DNA from: Planctomycetota bacterium
GTDB taxonomy: Bacteria > Planctomycetota > MHYJ01 > JACQXL01 > JAVHLO01
DNA: 9,923 nucleotides
Reading direction: 5' to 3'
Assembly (NCBI GenBank): GCA_031082105.1
Contig: JAVHLO010000098.1
Location: 1-9,923, forward strand
Position 1 is the first letter of the stretch. Each line of letters starts with the position of its first letter. Under the pieces are notes generated by a model, which worked only from the letters and a program-made list of their open reading frames with translations, was not told where the DNA came from and ran no database searches. The translations under genes and the position numbers were made by a program. This document shows, piece by piece, positions 1 through 6,687 of the stretch.

Positions 1-1749
1 TTCAACCAGTTCGTCATCACGGATGAAGGTTATCGCCTTTCCCAGGGTCACCGTCATGGACTGTTTGAGGACGACACTGTCATCACAGGTTGAGGCGCGC
101 ATGTTGGTGAGCTTCTTGGCCTTGGTGGCGTTGACGTTCAGGTCGCCGTCACGGCTGTATTCGCCCACAATCATCCCTTCATAGACCTTGTCACCGGGCT
201 TGATGAAGAGCATGCCGCGCGATTCGAGGTTTTCCAGGGCATAGGCCGTCGCATTGCCTTCGCGGTCGGCCACCAGGGAACCGGTCAGCCGCGACTTGAA
301 TTCGCCCCGATGCTCTTCGTATCCCTTGAGATACGAACTCATGATCCCGACGCCCCGGGTGTCGGTCAGGAATTCGTTGCGGTAGCCGATAAGCGAGCGG
401 GTCGGGATGGAGAATTCAAGTCTGACCCGGCCGGTGCCGTGATTGACCATGTTGAGCATCTGCCCTTTCCGCCTCGAAATCTTGTCGGTCACCACGCCGA
501 TATGCGTTTCGTCACAGTCCACGTACAGGTGCTCAATCGGCTCAAGTGTCGCGCCGTCTCTTTCCTTGAATATAACCTGCGGTCTGCCCACGTTCACCTC
601 ATAGCCCTCCCGGCGGATGGTTTCCAGGAGTATCTCCATCTGGAATTCGCCACGCCCCTTGACGATGAAGGTCTCCGAATCACACGCCTCTTCCAGTTGG
701 ATTCCGACGTTCATCAGGGTTTCCTTGCGCAGGCGCTCCAGTATTTTCCGGGACTGGACATGAGCGCCTTCCTTGCCCGCGAACGGCGACGAATTGATCC
801 CGAAGGTCATCGACACGGTCGGCTCATCGACCTTGAGGCGCGGCAGAGCCTTGGGCATTTCCGCGGTGCAGATCGTATCGCCGATCGTGACGTTCTCGAC
901 GCCTGCCAGGATGATGATATCACCGGGCCGGACCTCGTCAACCGCCTCCAGCGTAATCCCCTTGTATACCTGCAACTTGGTCACCCGTAGCGGTTCGGCC
1001 CGGCCGTCTTCCTTGATGCAGACAAGATCATCATTGCAGCGGGCTGAGCCGTTGAATACCCGCCCGATGGCCAGTTGTCCGACGTAGTCGGAATAGTCCA
1101 TGTCGGATACCAGCATCTGAAAAGGTTCGGACGGGTGATAGGCCGGCGCGGGCACGGTCTTGAGAATGGTGTCGAAAAGCACTTCCAGACTGGTGCCCTG
1201 TTCATGGAGTGTTTTCTGGGCGATGCCGTCGCGCCCGACCGCGTAAAGGACCGGGAAATCGAGGTCTTTATCGGTCGCCTCCAGGTCTATGAAGAGGTTG
1301 TAGATTTCGTCCAGCACGGGGACGGGCCGCGCGTCCTTGCGGTCAATCTTGTTGATGACCACAATCATCCTGAGCCCTGCCTCAAGGGCCTTTTTCAATA
1401 CGAACCTGGTCTGCGGCAACGGACCTTCGGCCGCATCAACCAGCAGGATGGCGCCGTCCACCATGCTCAGACTGCGCTCCACTTCGCCTCCGAAATCCGC
1501 ATGGCCCGGGGTGTCCAGGATATTGATGCGCACGTCCTTCCGCCAGACCGAGCAGTTCTTTGCCGCGATGGTGATCCCGCGCTCCTTTTCCAGGTCAAGG
1601 TTGTCCATCACGCGCTCGCAGACATCCTGGTTCTGGCGGAATACGCCGCTCTGACGCAGCATGAAATCGACGAGGGTGGTCTTGCCGTGATCGACGTGGG
1701 CGATGATGGCAATATTGCGTATCTTTTTGTTGTGCTCCGTCTTCTTCAT
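1..1749 (-). CDS. typA: TypA/BipA ribosome-binding GTPase, C-terminus cut by window edge
   Basis: Translational GTPase of the EF-G/EF-Tu superfamily. In the TypA/BipA family the protein binds the 70S ribosome and supports ribosome assembly, cold growth and stress responses. The frame stays open from ATG at 1749 to the left edge, giving 583 residues; the family is usually about 600-615, so only the last 20-30 are missing. Visible G motifs are P-loop AHVDHGKTT (17-25), RGITI (57-61), DTPGH (79-83) and NKID (133-136). Later signatures include GRGEFQMEILLETIRREGYE (about residues 396-415) and the TypA-typical SRRKGQM and RSLIGYR. The G5 position reads YAVGRDG, where TypA proteins usually have a Ser-Ala pair. 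There is no good Shine-Dalgarno near the ATG; an AAAGG lies about 15 nt upstream. The ppx gene ends 110 nt upstream on the same strand. Codon use looks less GC-biased than in the neighbours, by eye only. Confidence 0.96.
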   Translation of the reverse strand, partial: MKKTEHNKKIRNIAIIAHVDHGKTTLVDFMLRQSGVFRQNQDVCERVMDNLDLEKERGITIAAKNCSVWRKDVRINILDTPGHADFGGEVERSLSMVDGAILLVDAAEGPLPQTRFVLKKALEAGLRMIVVINKIDRKDARPVPVLDEIYNLFIDLEATDKDLDFPVLYAVGRDGIAQKTLHEQGTSLEVLFDTILKTVPAPAYHPSEPFQMLVSDMDYSDYVGQLAIGRVFNGSARCNDDLVCIKEDGRAEPLRVTKLQVYKGITLEAVDEVRPGDIIILAGVENVTIGDTICTAEMPKALPRLKVDEPTVSMTFGINSSPFAGKEGAHVQSRKILERLRKETLMNVGIQLEEACDSETFIVKGRGEFQMEILLETIRREGYEVNVGRPQVIFKERDGATLEPIEHLYVDCDETHIGVVTDKISRRKGQMLNMVNHGTGRVRLEFSIPTRSLIGYRNEFLTDTRGVGIMSSYLKGYEEHRGEFKSRLTGSLVADREGNATAYALENLESRGMLFIKPGDKVYEGMIVGEYSRDGDLNVNATKAKKLTNMRASTCDDSVVLKQSMTVTLGKAITFIRDDELVE

Positions 1750-1758
1750 TGGCCCGAG

Positions 1759-1787
1759 ACAATACCTTTTTTTCGCCGCCAGTGCAA
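1759..1787 (-). promoter_or_regulatory. possible typA promoter, weak match
   Basis: On the minus strand TTGCAC (1782-1787) and TATTGT (1759-1764) are separated by 17 nt. The boxes match the sigma70 consensus at only 3/6 and 4/6 positions. The -10 box ends 9 nt before the ATG at 1749, the same distance as at the much stronger ricT promoter, which would make typA leaderless if used. Both the match and the geometry could be chance. Confidence 0.25.
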
Positions 1788-1859
1788 TCTTTCGTGGACA
1801 CGTGCTATTTCTCGGGGCAAGGGATGCAGCCGCCGCGGGAGAGCTTTCTTCCTGTCAGT

Positions 1860-2804
1860 CTAATCCCTCTCGAGCGAAGTGAATCTTGCCCTGCGGTCGC
1901 GGCTTGGATCGGTTTCAGGATGGGCTGCAAGCATCCCGTGCCTGAGTCCGCGCCTGCTGATGACTATCTTCTCCGCGCCGCAGGCCGCCATGACGGCGAG
2001 CAGCAGGGCCGCGCCGGCGACTATGATGTCCGCGCGGCCCTTCGGCATCCCGAACCTGCGCACCCGCGTGGAGGTCTTCATCGCCCTCAGCCCCGCAAAG
2101 AGCCCCATCAGGTCCGTCCTCCCGACCCTGCCGCCGTGCGCCGCGCCGAGTATCCTGCCGAGCGTCGCGGCCGTGCCCCCGACAACGACCAGCTCGATTC
2201 CTCTGCCCTTCAGTCCCTCCACCAGGATGCGACTCCCGACCAGGCGGCGCGCAACGTGGGCCAGAAGCCGCACAACCTCGAAATCGCTCGGCGGATCGTG
2301 TCTGAGAAAGCCCTCCGTAAGCGTCACCGCGCCGAACGGGATGCTCTGCCGGCGCACCACCCGACCATGCCGGCCCAGGACCAGCTCCGTGGACCCGCCG
2401 CCGATGTCGACCAGCAGAATCTTTTTCTTAAGACTCAACCTGGAAGTGCCGCCGGCAAAACTCCGGATGGCCTCCTCTTCACCGGAAAGGATGGTGATCT
2501 CAACGTCCGCCTCTCTTCTGACCAGGCGCACGAACTCGTTCCGGTTCGCGGCCATCCTCATTGCCGCGGTACCGACAACGCGCACCTCGGCGGCCCCCAT
2601 CGCCCTCGCAACGCCTGCGAACCTCGCCACCGTCTTTGCAGTGCGGATCATCGCCCTTTTCGCGAGTCTCTTCCGCGCCGCGACCCGCTCGCCAAGCCGC
2701 GTTATCTCCGCGTCTTCGAAGACGGCGCGGCTACCCCTGCCGCGCACGTCGGCGACGAGCAGCTTCACCGAGTTCGTACCCACATCGATGACCGCGATCC
2801 GCAT
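1860..2804 (-). CDS. Ppx/GppA family phosphatase (exopolyphosphatase / pppGpp phosphohydrolase)
   Basis: Cytosolic sugar-kinase/Hsp70/actin-fold phosphatase. Family members hydrolyse polyphosphate or pppGpp, so it may affect phosphate storage or the stringent response; the sequence alone does not decide which. In the 314-residue product I see the phosphate-1 motif DVGTNS (7-12), VGTAAMRMAANR (77-88), SGEEEA with the candidate catalytic Glu (107-112), the phosphate-2 motif LVDIGGGSTEL (131-141), VVGGTAATL (207-215) and the terminal SRRGLRHG (283-290). At about 314 residues it is the short form, with only the two ribonuclease-H-like domains and no C-terminal HD-like domain as in E. coli Ppx. 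The open frame continues upstream to 3014, but the family begins at MRIAVIDVGTNS and the extension runs through an intergenic palindrome, so I start at 2804; ATG at 2810 is the alternative. No clear Shine-Dalgarno is present. Confidence 0.93.
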   Translation of the reverse strand: MRIAVIDVGTNSVKLLVADVRGRGSRAVFEDAEITRLGERVAARKRLAKRAMIRTAKTVARFAGVARAMGAAEVRVVGTAAMRMAANRNEFVRLVRREADVEITILSGEEEAIRSFAGGTSRLSLKKKILLVDIGGGSTELVLGRHGRVVRRQSIPFGAVTLTEGFLRHDPPSDFEVVRLLAHVARRLVGSRILVEGLKGRGIELVVVGGTAATLGRILGAAHGGRVGRTDLMGLFAGLRAMKTSTRVRRFGMPKGRADIIVAGAALLLAVMAACGAEKIVISRRGLRHGMLAAHPETDPSRDRRARFTSLERD

Positions 2805-2878
2805 GGGCATAGCGCCAGTCGGTTGCTCTACCGGGAAGATGGAGGGCGTCGAGCGGGCCGCTACGAGCAGTCCGGAGA

Positions 2879-2940
2879 AACCGCGAATGGACGCGAATTC
2901 CTGATTCAGCAATTCGCGTCCACAGCGTTGATTCGCGGTT
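2879..2940. repeat. two-step palindromic repeat with about 10-nt units
   Basis: AACCGCGAAT (2879-2888) is followed directly by GGACGCGAATT (2889-2899), an 11-nt loop (2900-2910), AATTCGCGTCC (2911-2921), a 9-nt bulge (2922-2930) and ATTCGCGGTT (2931-2940). Both stems, 10 and 11 bp, are perfect. Within an arm the element reads as two related units, CCGCGAAT and GGACGCGAAT. It lies 75 nt upstream of the ppx start and would be transcribed if the AI-2E and ppx genes are cotranscribed. The mechanism of spread and the function are unknown to me. Confidence 0.85.
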
Positions 2941-3017
2941 GTCGAAAAATCCCGTTTGACGTTCTGGCGGTAGAGTATGGGCAGCGGGCGTTCCCCAACC
3001 CCCAAGACGCTCACGGG

Positions 3018-3087
3018 AAACCGCTGAAGACACCGAAATCGTCGGTTTTTTCCTCATCTGTCAGTGTCTTCGGTGCGTTCAGTGGTT
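3018..3087. repeat. imperfect inverted repeat built of 9-nt units
   Basis: The left arm (3019-3037) consists of AACCGCTGAA and GACACCGAA. The right arm (3069-3087) is its reverse complement at 16 of 19 positions. Read on the minus strand the right side forms successive 9-nt units, ACCACTGAA, CGCACCGAA and GACACTGAC. The loop is about 31 nt and includes a T6 run. It starts 59 nt past the stop of the AI-2E gene, so it could also form a hairpin at the 3' end of that transcript; the pairing is imperfect and the loop is long. Confidence 0.75.
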
Positions 3088-3145
3088 ACATAGCGGAAGC
3101 CGGAACAACTCGAAATCAATTCAGAGTTTGCCCTTGCTCAGTATT

Positions 3146-4447
3146 CTAGGAGACTGCCGTCGTGTTCTGTTTCTCGCTCAGCGCGTTGAGGTGCGGCATG
3201 ACAAGCTCCTGCGCAAGGATCTTCGCCGCGCAGGCGAGCGGGATTGACAGTATCACGCCGAAGAGGCCCAGCAGCTCGGCGCCGACAAACAGCGAGATTA
3301 TCACCGTCACCGGATGCAGGCCCGTCTCCTTCCCGAGGATGAACGGAGTCAATACCGCGCCCTCGATGGCCTCGACGGCCAGAAAGACGAACAGCGTCCC
3401 GCCGACCAGCCACCAGTTGCCGCCGCCGTCGACGAACGACACTATCGCCGCCGGCAGCCAGCCGACGATCACCACCACGAACGGCACGATCGCGGAAACC
3501 GCCACGATGATGCCGAACAGCAGCGAGAACCGCGTCCCGACGAGGTACAGCCCCAGCGCGGCAAGCCCGCCCTTGATCAGGCAGATGATCAGCTTGCCGC
3601 GGAAGAAGGACGACGCGGCGATGTCGATTTTGCGCAGGATCGTCAGTATCCTGGGCTTGTGCGAGACCGGGATGTGGTTCGAGACGACGGTCCTGATATC
3701 GTTCATCCCACGGAGCAGGAAGAACGTGTAGACCGGGACCAGCACGAGGTAGGAGATGAGGAAGAACATGCCGGACAGGCCGAAGACTATCGCGCCCGTG
3801 GCCCAGACTGCCGCGTCGAGGCCGGTCTCGGTCACCTTTTGCCAGTTCTCTTCGGCCTTCTTCTGGAGAGATTCCAGTATCTTCTCGAACTCGATCCTCT
3901 TGTCGGGATGCGCCTTGTTCCACTTCTCGGCTCGATCCTTCGCCCAGTTTGCGAGACTCCTGAGGTAGGACGGGTCATATGCCTTGTTTCGATTCAAGTC
4001 GATAGTCAGCACATCGCCCTCGTCGAACGTCGAGCTCGCGTTGAAATCGACGTACGTGTCGCCCACAAACGCGGCATCACAGAACCCCGTCAGTTCCGAC
4101 CAGACCCGTGGCACGACACCGGCAAGGGCGAAGCATGCCGCCGCGACGAGGACGACGTAGAAGACGAGGATGGTCACCGTGCGCGAAATCTTCAGCCGCT
4201 CGAAGTACGTGACGGCCGGGTTCAGCATGTAGGCGATCAACAGGGCGAGCAGCAGCGGGTTGAATATCGCTCTGAGGTGGTACCCGAACGCGAGGACTAC
4301 GGCGCCGGCGGCGCACAGGATAAGCAGGCGGTAGGTGTTTCGCCTCGGGGCGCAAGGCAGAGCGCCCGCGATGTCCGGACGGAGACCTGCAGCGGCCGGC
4401 GGCGTCCCGACCTCACCCGGTGCTGTCTTTTCGGGCATGTCTGTCAT
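3146..4447 (-). CDS. AI-2E family (PerM/YdiK/TqsA-like) inner-membrane transporter with an EF-hand-like insert
   Basis: Polytopic inner-membrane protein of the AI-2E/UPF0118 family. Members export small molecules such as autoinducer-2 (TqsA) or act as Na+/H+ antiporters; the substrate cannot be told here. The 433-residue product is longer than the usual 340-380. It has a Pro/Ala-rich N-terminus, hydrophobic segments near 39-58, 62-77 and 91-112, a long soluble region (about 115-210), then further membrane segments to about 415. Family-type features include the NHIPVSHKPRI region, FFRGKL, a GL.L.G..F...FG stretch, and ILGKETGLHPVTVI near the end. The soluble region contains DFNASSTFDEGD (134-145) and DLNRNKAYD (150-158), which resemble calcium-binding loops. 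ATG at 4447 is preceded by GGGGGA at 7-nt spacing. A GTG seven codons upstream (4468) is an alternative, with AGG six nt before it. Confidence 0.9.
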   Translation of the reverse strand: MTDMPEKTAPGEVGTPPAAAGLRPDIAGALPCAPRRNTYRLLILCAAGAVVLAFGYHLRAIFNPLLLALLIAYMLNPAVTYFERLKISRTVTILVFYVVLVAAACFALAGVVPRVWSELTGFCDAAFVGDTYVDFNASSTFDEGDVLTIDLNRNKAYDPSYLRSLANWAKDRAEKWNKAHPDKRIEFEKILESLQKKAEENWQKVTETGLDAAVWATGAIVFGLSGMFFLISYLVLVPVYTFFLLRGMNDIRTVVSNHIPVSHKPRILTILRKIDIAASSFFRGKLIICLIKGGLAALGLYLVGTRFSLLFGIIVAVSAIVPFVVVIVGWLPAAIVSFVDGGGNWWLVGGTLFVFLAVEAIEGAVLTPFILGKETGLHPVTVIISLFVGAELLGLFGVILSIPLACAAKILAQELVMPHLNALSEKQNTTAVS

Positions 4448-4640
4448 TTGTGAGTCCCCCACGCCCACTTCGAGCCTGCCTTGAAAGACCGGCCCCGCCT
4501 CGAGCGGAGCGCTCCCGGATCATGAGTGAATCGGGCTGATGGCTCGTGACAATTCAAACTCCGCGCAGCCTGTGGCCTACCGCTCCCTCACAGTCGCGGC
4601 ACTGCATCCTGAATTTCAAATGTCATGAACCACAACCGCC
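4448..4640. other. intergenic stretch with no recognised element
   Basis: This gap lies between the Minf_1886-like gene and the AI-2E gene. It has a GGAGCGCTCC palindrome (4505-4514) but no promoter pair or U-tailed hairpin that I would stand behind. Whether the AI-2E gene has its own promoter is not decidable from the sequence. Confidence 0.5.
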
Positions 4641-4668
4641 TCTCTGCGCGTTTTGTGCCTCTTTGCGG
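4641..4668 (-). repeat. degenerate 9-nt phased repeat abutting a stop codon
   Basis: Read on the minus strand from the TAG stop of the Minf_1886-like gene, the sequence falls into 9-nt blocks: CCGCAAAGA, GGCACAAAA, CGCGCAGAG. Each block is GC-rich at its 5' side and A/G-rich at its 3' side. The array begins at the stop codon or within a base or two of it. There is no opposing arm, unlike the two palindromic elements at 2879 and 3018, although the ACCGC/GCCGC opening is similar. Confidence 0.5.
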
Positions 4669-5073
4669 CTAGGGCTGCAGATCCGGCTTCTTCTTCCGAA
4701 ACAGGTGCCTGCTGTCGGGTTCGGTCGGAAAGGCCGCGTCGAAAGAATAGACCTCGTTGAAATCGGCGACGCTGTCCTTCTCGGTCTTGCCCATCACGCC
4801 GGCCTCGACCAGGTTGAAGACGATATTCCCGAAATCGTTCGTCTTGCTGATCCCCCACACGTCGAAGACGGTCTTTGCCAGCACCCCGAACTCCTCCTTC
4901 GCATAGTCGCGTATCACTTCGAGCAGTTCGCGTCCGGTGACATGCCTGCGCTCGCCGAGCTTCTTTACCGTGAGTTCGAGCGCTTCCATCACGAAACGAT
5001 ATGCCCCGCCCGGATATCTCGGGTCCTTTGCGGCCCGGATCCCGCGTACTGCCGCCTCGAAATCGACAGGCAT
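4669..5073 (-). CDS. Minf_1886-like family protein of unknown function
   Basis: A 134-residue soluble protein with no signal peptide or membrane segment. It resembles the Minf_1886 family, which I know as a Verrucomicrobia/Planctomycetes-restricted conserved protein without assigned function. Recognisable family features are the N-terminal DPRYPGGAYRFVMEAL (residues 17-32), the central HVTGRELLEVIRDYAKEEFG region (44-63) and the VFDVWGISKTNDFGNIVFNL block (69-88), followed by an acidic stretch ending in charged KKKPDLQP. ATG at 5073 is chosen because GGAGG lies 7 nt upstream, inside the last metG codons; the open frame further upstream overlaps metG. Only 2 nt separate the metG stop from this start, which suggests translational coupling and a role alongside tRNA aminoacylation or translation. 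The family assignment is from memory of its sequence pattern. Confidence 0.85.
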   Translation of the reverse strand: MPVDFEAAVRGIRAAKDPRYPGGAYRFVMEALELTVKKLGERRHVTGRELLEVIRDYAKEEFGVLAKTVFDVWGISKTNDFGNIVFNLVEAGVMGKTEKDSVADFNEVYSFDAAFPTEPDSRHLFRKKKPDLQP

Positions 5074-5075
5074 GA

Positions 5076-6605
5076 CTACGCCTCCACGCGCGGAAAGAGC
5101 GGTCGTCCCTTGCGCAAACGCAGCCCGGACTGGTACTGGCCCCAGGTCGCATCCAGGGGAAGCCGGACCGAAACGGGTTTCTCGTAGCCGATCTGCCATA
5201 GAATCTCCTCGCATGTGCCGGGCATGAACGGGCTGAGATATGCCGCGCAGATGCGAGTGGATTGAAGCAGGTTGTAGATGACCGTGGCCAGCCTTGGCTT
5301 TTCAGCCTCGTTCTTGGCCAGCACCCACGGTTTGCACTCCTCGACATACCGGTTTGCGGCCCTGACCAGTTGCCAGATCGCTTCAAGGGCATGGCTGAAC
5401 TGCAGGTTCTTGAGATGTCCGGCAACCGAATCTTCCAGGTTCTTCGCGGTATTGACGAGCGCATCGTCCTGCGTACCCGACACCCCCGGCGCGGGCGCGA
5501 TTCCGCCGAAGTATTTCTCCGCCATCGTGATCGTGCGCAGGACCAGGTTGCCGAGATCGTTGCCGAGATCGTTGTTGAACCTGCCGAGGAACGCGGAATG
5601 CGTGAAATCACCGTCGCCGCCGAACGGGACCTCGCGCAGGAGGAAGAACCTCAACGCGTCGACGCCGAACTGCGCGGTGATGTCCATCGGGTAGATGCAG
5701 TTGCCTGCGGACTTCGATATCTTCGCCGCGTTCATCGTCCACCAGCCGTGCGCAAAGATCGATCGCGGCGGTTCGATATCGGCGGCCATGAGCATGCTGG
5801 GCCAGATGACCGAATGGAACCAGAGGATGTCCTTTGCGATGAGGTGGACGTCCGCGGGCCAGCGTTCCGCGAATTTCGCCATGTCATGCGGATAGCCCGC
5901 GCCGGACAAGTAGTTTATGAGGGCGTCGAACCATACCCAGACGACATGTTTCTCGTCCCCGGGCATGCGGACCCCCCACTCGAACGTGGAGCGCGTAACG
6001 CTGACGTCCTCGAGACCTTCCCTCACGCGGTTCAGCACCTCGTTGCGCCGGCTCTCGGGGCGCACGAAGTCTTTCCGTTCCTCGAAGAGAGCCAGGAGCC
6101 GGTCGCGGTACTTCGACATGCGGAAGAAGTAGTTCTCCTCTTCAAGGTGCTCGGCCGGCCTGTTGCATACCGGGCACGGCGGAGGGGTCGCTGCGCCTTG
6201 AGGCACGTACCGTTCGCAGGGCGTGCAGTACCAGCCCCGGTACGTGCCCTTGTAGATGTCGCCCTTCTCGATGAGCTTGCCGAACAGCGCCTGCACGGTC
6301 CTGGCGTGGAGCGGGTCGGTGGTCCGTATGAAATTGTCGTTCGATATGTTGAGGTGTTTCCAGAGTTCCACGTATTTCGGGACGAGGGTATCGACCAACT
6401 GTTCCGGAGTCAACCCCTTGTCCTTTGCGGCACGGACCATCTTCATCCCGTGCTCGTCACTGCCGGTCAGGAAGAACACGCGCCTTCCGCAGGCGCGGTT
6501 GTACCGCGCGAGCACATCCGCGGCGATCGTGGTGTACGCGGTGCCCACGTGCGCCTCGGAGTTCACATAGTAGATCGGTGTTGTCACGTAGAATGCGCTG
6601 CCCAT
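5076..6605 (-). CDS. metG: methionyl-tRNA synthetase
   Basis: Cytosolic class I aminoacyl-tRNA synthetase that charges tRNA-Met with methionine. The 509-residue product has the N-terminal motif YVTTPIYYVNSEAHVGTAYT with the HIGH equivalent H19-V-G-T22, and TGSDEHG at 47-53. A single zinc knot is formed by C127/C130 and C144/C147, followed by NYFFRMSKY (158-166). The binding-site stretch VWVWFDALINYLSG lies at 222-235, and the KMSKS loop reads KISKS (295-299). The alpha-helical anticodon-binding domain fills the C-terminal third with family motifs RFNNDLGNDLGNLV and PFMPGTCEEILWQIG. There is no C-terminal EMAP/Trbp111-like tRNA-binding domain, as in the short MetRS form. ATG at 6605 is fixed by GGAG at 5-nt spacing and by alignment with the family start; an upstream ATG at 6698 would translate intergenic repeat. 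It follows ricT by 173 nt. Confidence 0.97.
   Translation of the reverse strand: MGSAFYVTTPIYYVNSEAHVGTAYTTIAADVLARYNRACGRRVFFLTGSDEHGMKMVRAAKDKGLTPEQLVDTLVPKYVELWKHLNISNDNFIRTTDPLHARTVQALFGKLIEKGDIYKGTYRGWYCTPCERYVPQGAATPPPCPVCNRPAEHLEEENYFFRMSKYRDRLLALFEERKDFVRPESRRNEVLNRVREGLEDVSVTRSTFEWGVRMPGDEKHVVWVWFDALINYLSGAGYPHDMAKFAERWPADVHLIAKDILWFHSVIWPSMLMAADIEPPRSIFAHGWWTMNAAKISKSAGNCIYPMDITAQFGVDALRFFLLREVPFGGDGDFTHSAFLGRFNNDLGNDLGNLVLRTITMAEKYFGGIAPAPGVSGTQDDALVNTAKNLEDSVAGHLKNLQFSHALEAIWQLVRAANRYVEECKPWVLAKNEAEKPRLATVIYNLLQSTRICAAYLSPFMPGTCEEILWQIGYEKPVSVRLPLDATWGQYQSGLRLRKGRPLFPRVEA
5081..5085 (-). promoter_or_regulatory. Shine-Dalgarno GGAGG of the Minf_1886-like gene, inside metG
   Basis: GGAGG lies within the last metG codons (...GTG GAG GCG TAG) and 7 nt before the ATG at 5073. 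This decides the downstream start and suggests that ribosomes finishing metG can reinitiate directly. Confidence 0.85.
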
Positions 6606-6610
6606 GCGGG

Positions 6611-6614
6611 CTCC
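6611..6614 (-). promoter_or_regulatory. Shine-Dalgarno GGAG of metG
   Basis: GGAG sits 5 nt before ATG 6605, within ACGGAGCCCGC. It supports this start over the longer open frame from 6698. Confidence 0.8.
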
Positions 6615-6621
6615 GTTCACA

Positions 6622-6656
6622 GGATTTTGGATTTTAGATTGCGAATTTTGGATTTG
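6622..6656. repeat. five-unit 7-nt tandem array in the ricT-metG gap
   Basis: The plus strand reads in exact 7-nt register as GGATTTT, GGATTTT, AGATTGC, GAATTTT, GGATTTG. The array is markedly AT-rich against a GC-rich background and begins 17 nt upstream of metG. Its segment GATTGCGAATT (6637-6647) is matched in reverse complement at 10 of 11 positions by 6697-6707, so the transcript could pair across the gap. Confidence 0.75.
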
Positions 6657-6660
6657 GGGC

Positions 6661-6687
6661 GCTGTCCGGAACACACCGGAAATCAGC
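6661..6687. repeat. small hairpin between ricT and metG
   Basis: TCCGG (6665-6669) and CCGGA (6676-6680) form a 5-bp stem over a 6-nt loop. It is extended by GCTG (6661-6664) pairing with CAGC (6684-6687) across a 3-nt bulge. It lies between the arms of the GATTGCGAATT inverted repeat. There is no U-tract, so it is not an intrinsic terminator; it could be an RNA-processing or stability element. Confidence 0.45.

Larger units (their letters stand above)
2805..3145. other. gene-free interval holding two palindromic repeats
   Basis: This 341-nt gap separates the AI-2E gene from the Ppx/GppA gene, both on the minus strand. It contains the double-stem palindrome 2879-2940 and the 9-nt phased inverted repeat 3018-3087. 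I could not find a convincing promoter or intrinsic terminator. No reading frame here resembles a protein; the minus-strand frame continuous with ppx translates the palindrome itself. Confidence 0.7.

Noticed and set aside
2811..3014. N-terminal extension of the Ppx/GppA gene to the upstream ATG at 3014
   Set aside because: The extra 70 residues translate the palindrome and non-conserved sequence. The family begins at the MRIAVIDVGTNS motif.
3032..3051. Terminator-like ACCGA/TCGGT stem followed by a T run on the plus strand
   Set aside because: The stem is only 5 bp and no plus-strand gene lies upstream. The T run is the loop of the larger inverted repeat.
1749..3149. 466-residue plus-strand open frame opposite the Ppx/GppA gene
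   Set aside because: The minus strand carries complete family motifs in this interval. The plus-strand translation is rich in Arg, Pro, His and Ala with no recognisable domain, as expected from the antisense of a GC-rich gene.
3314..4453. 379-residue plus-strand open frame opposite the AI-2E gene
   Set aside because: Its highly charged, domain-free product is the antisense image of hydrophobic membrane segments on the minus strand.
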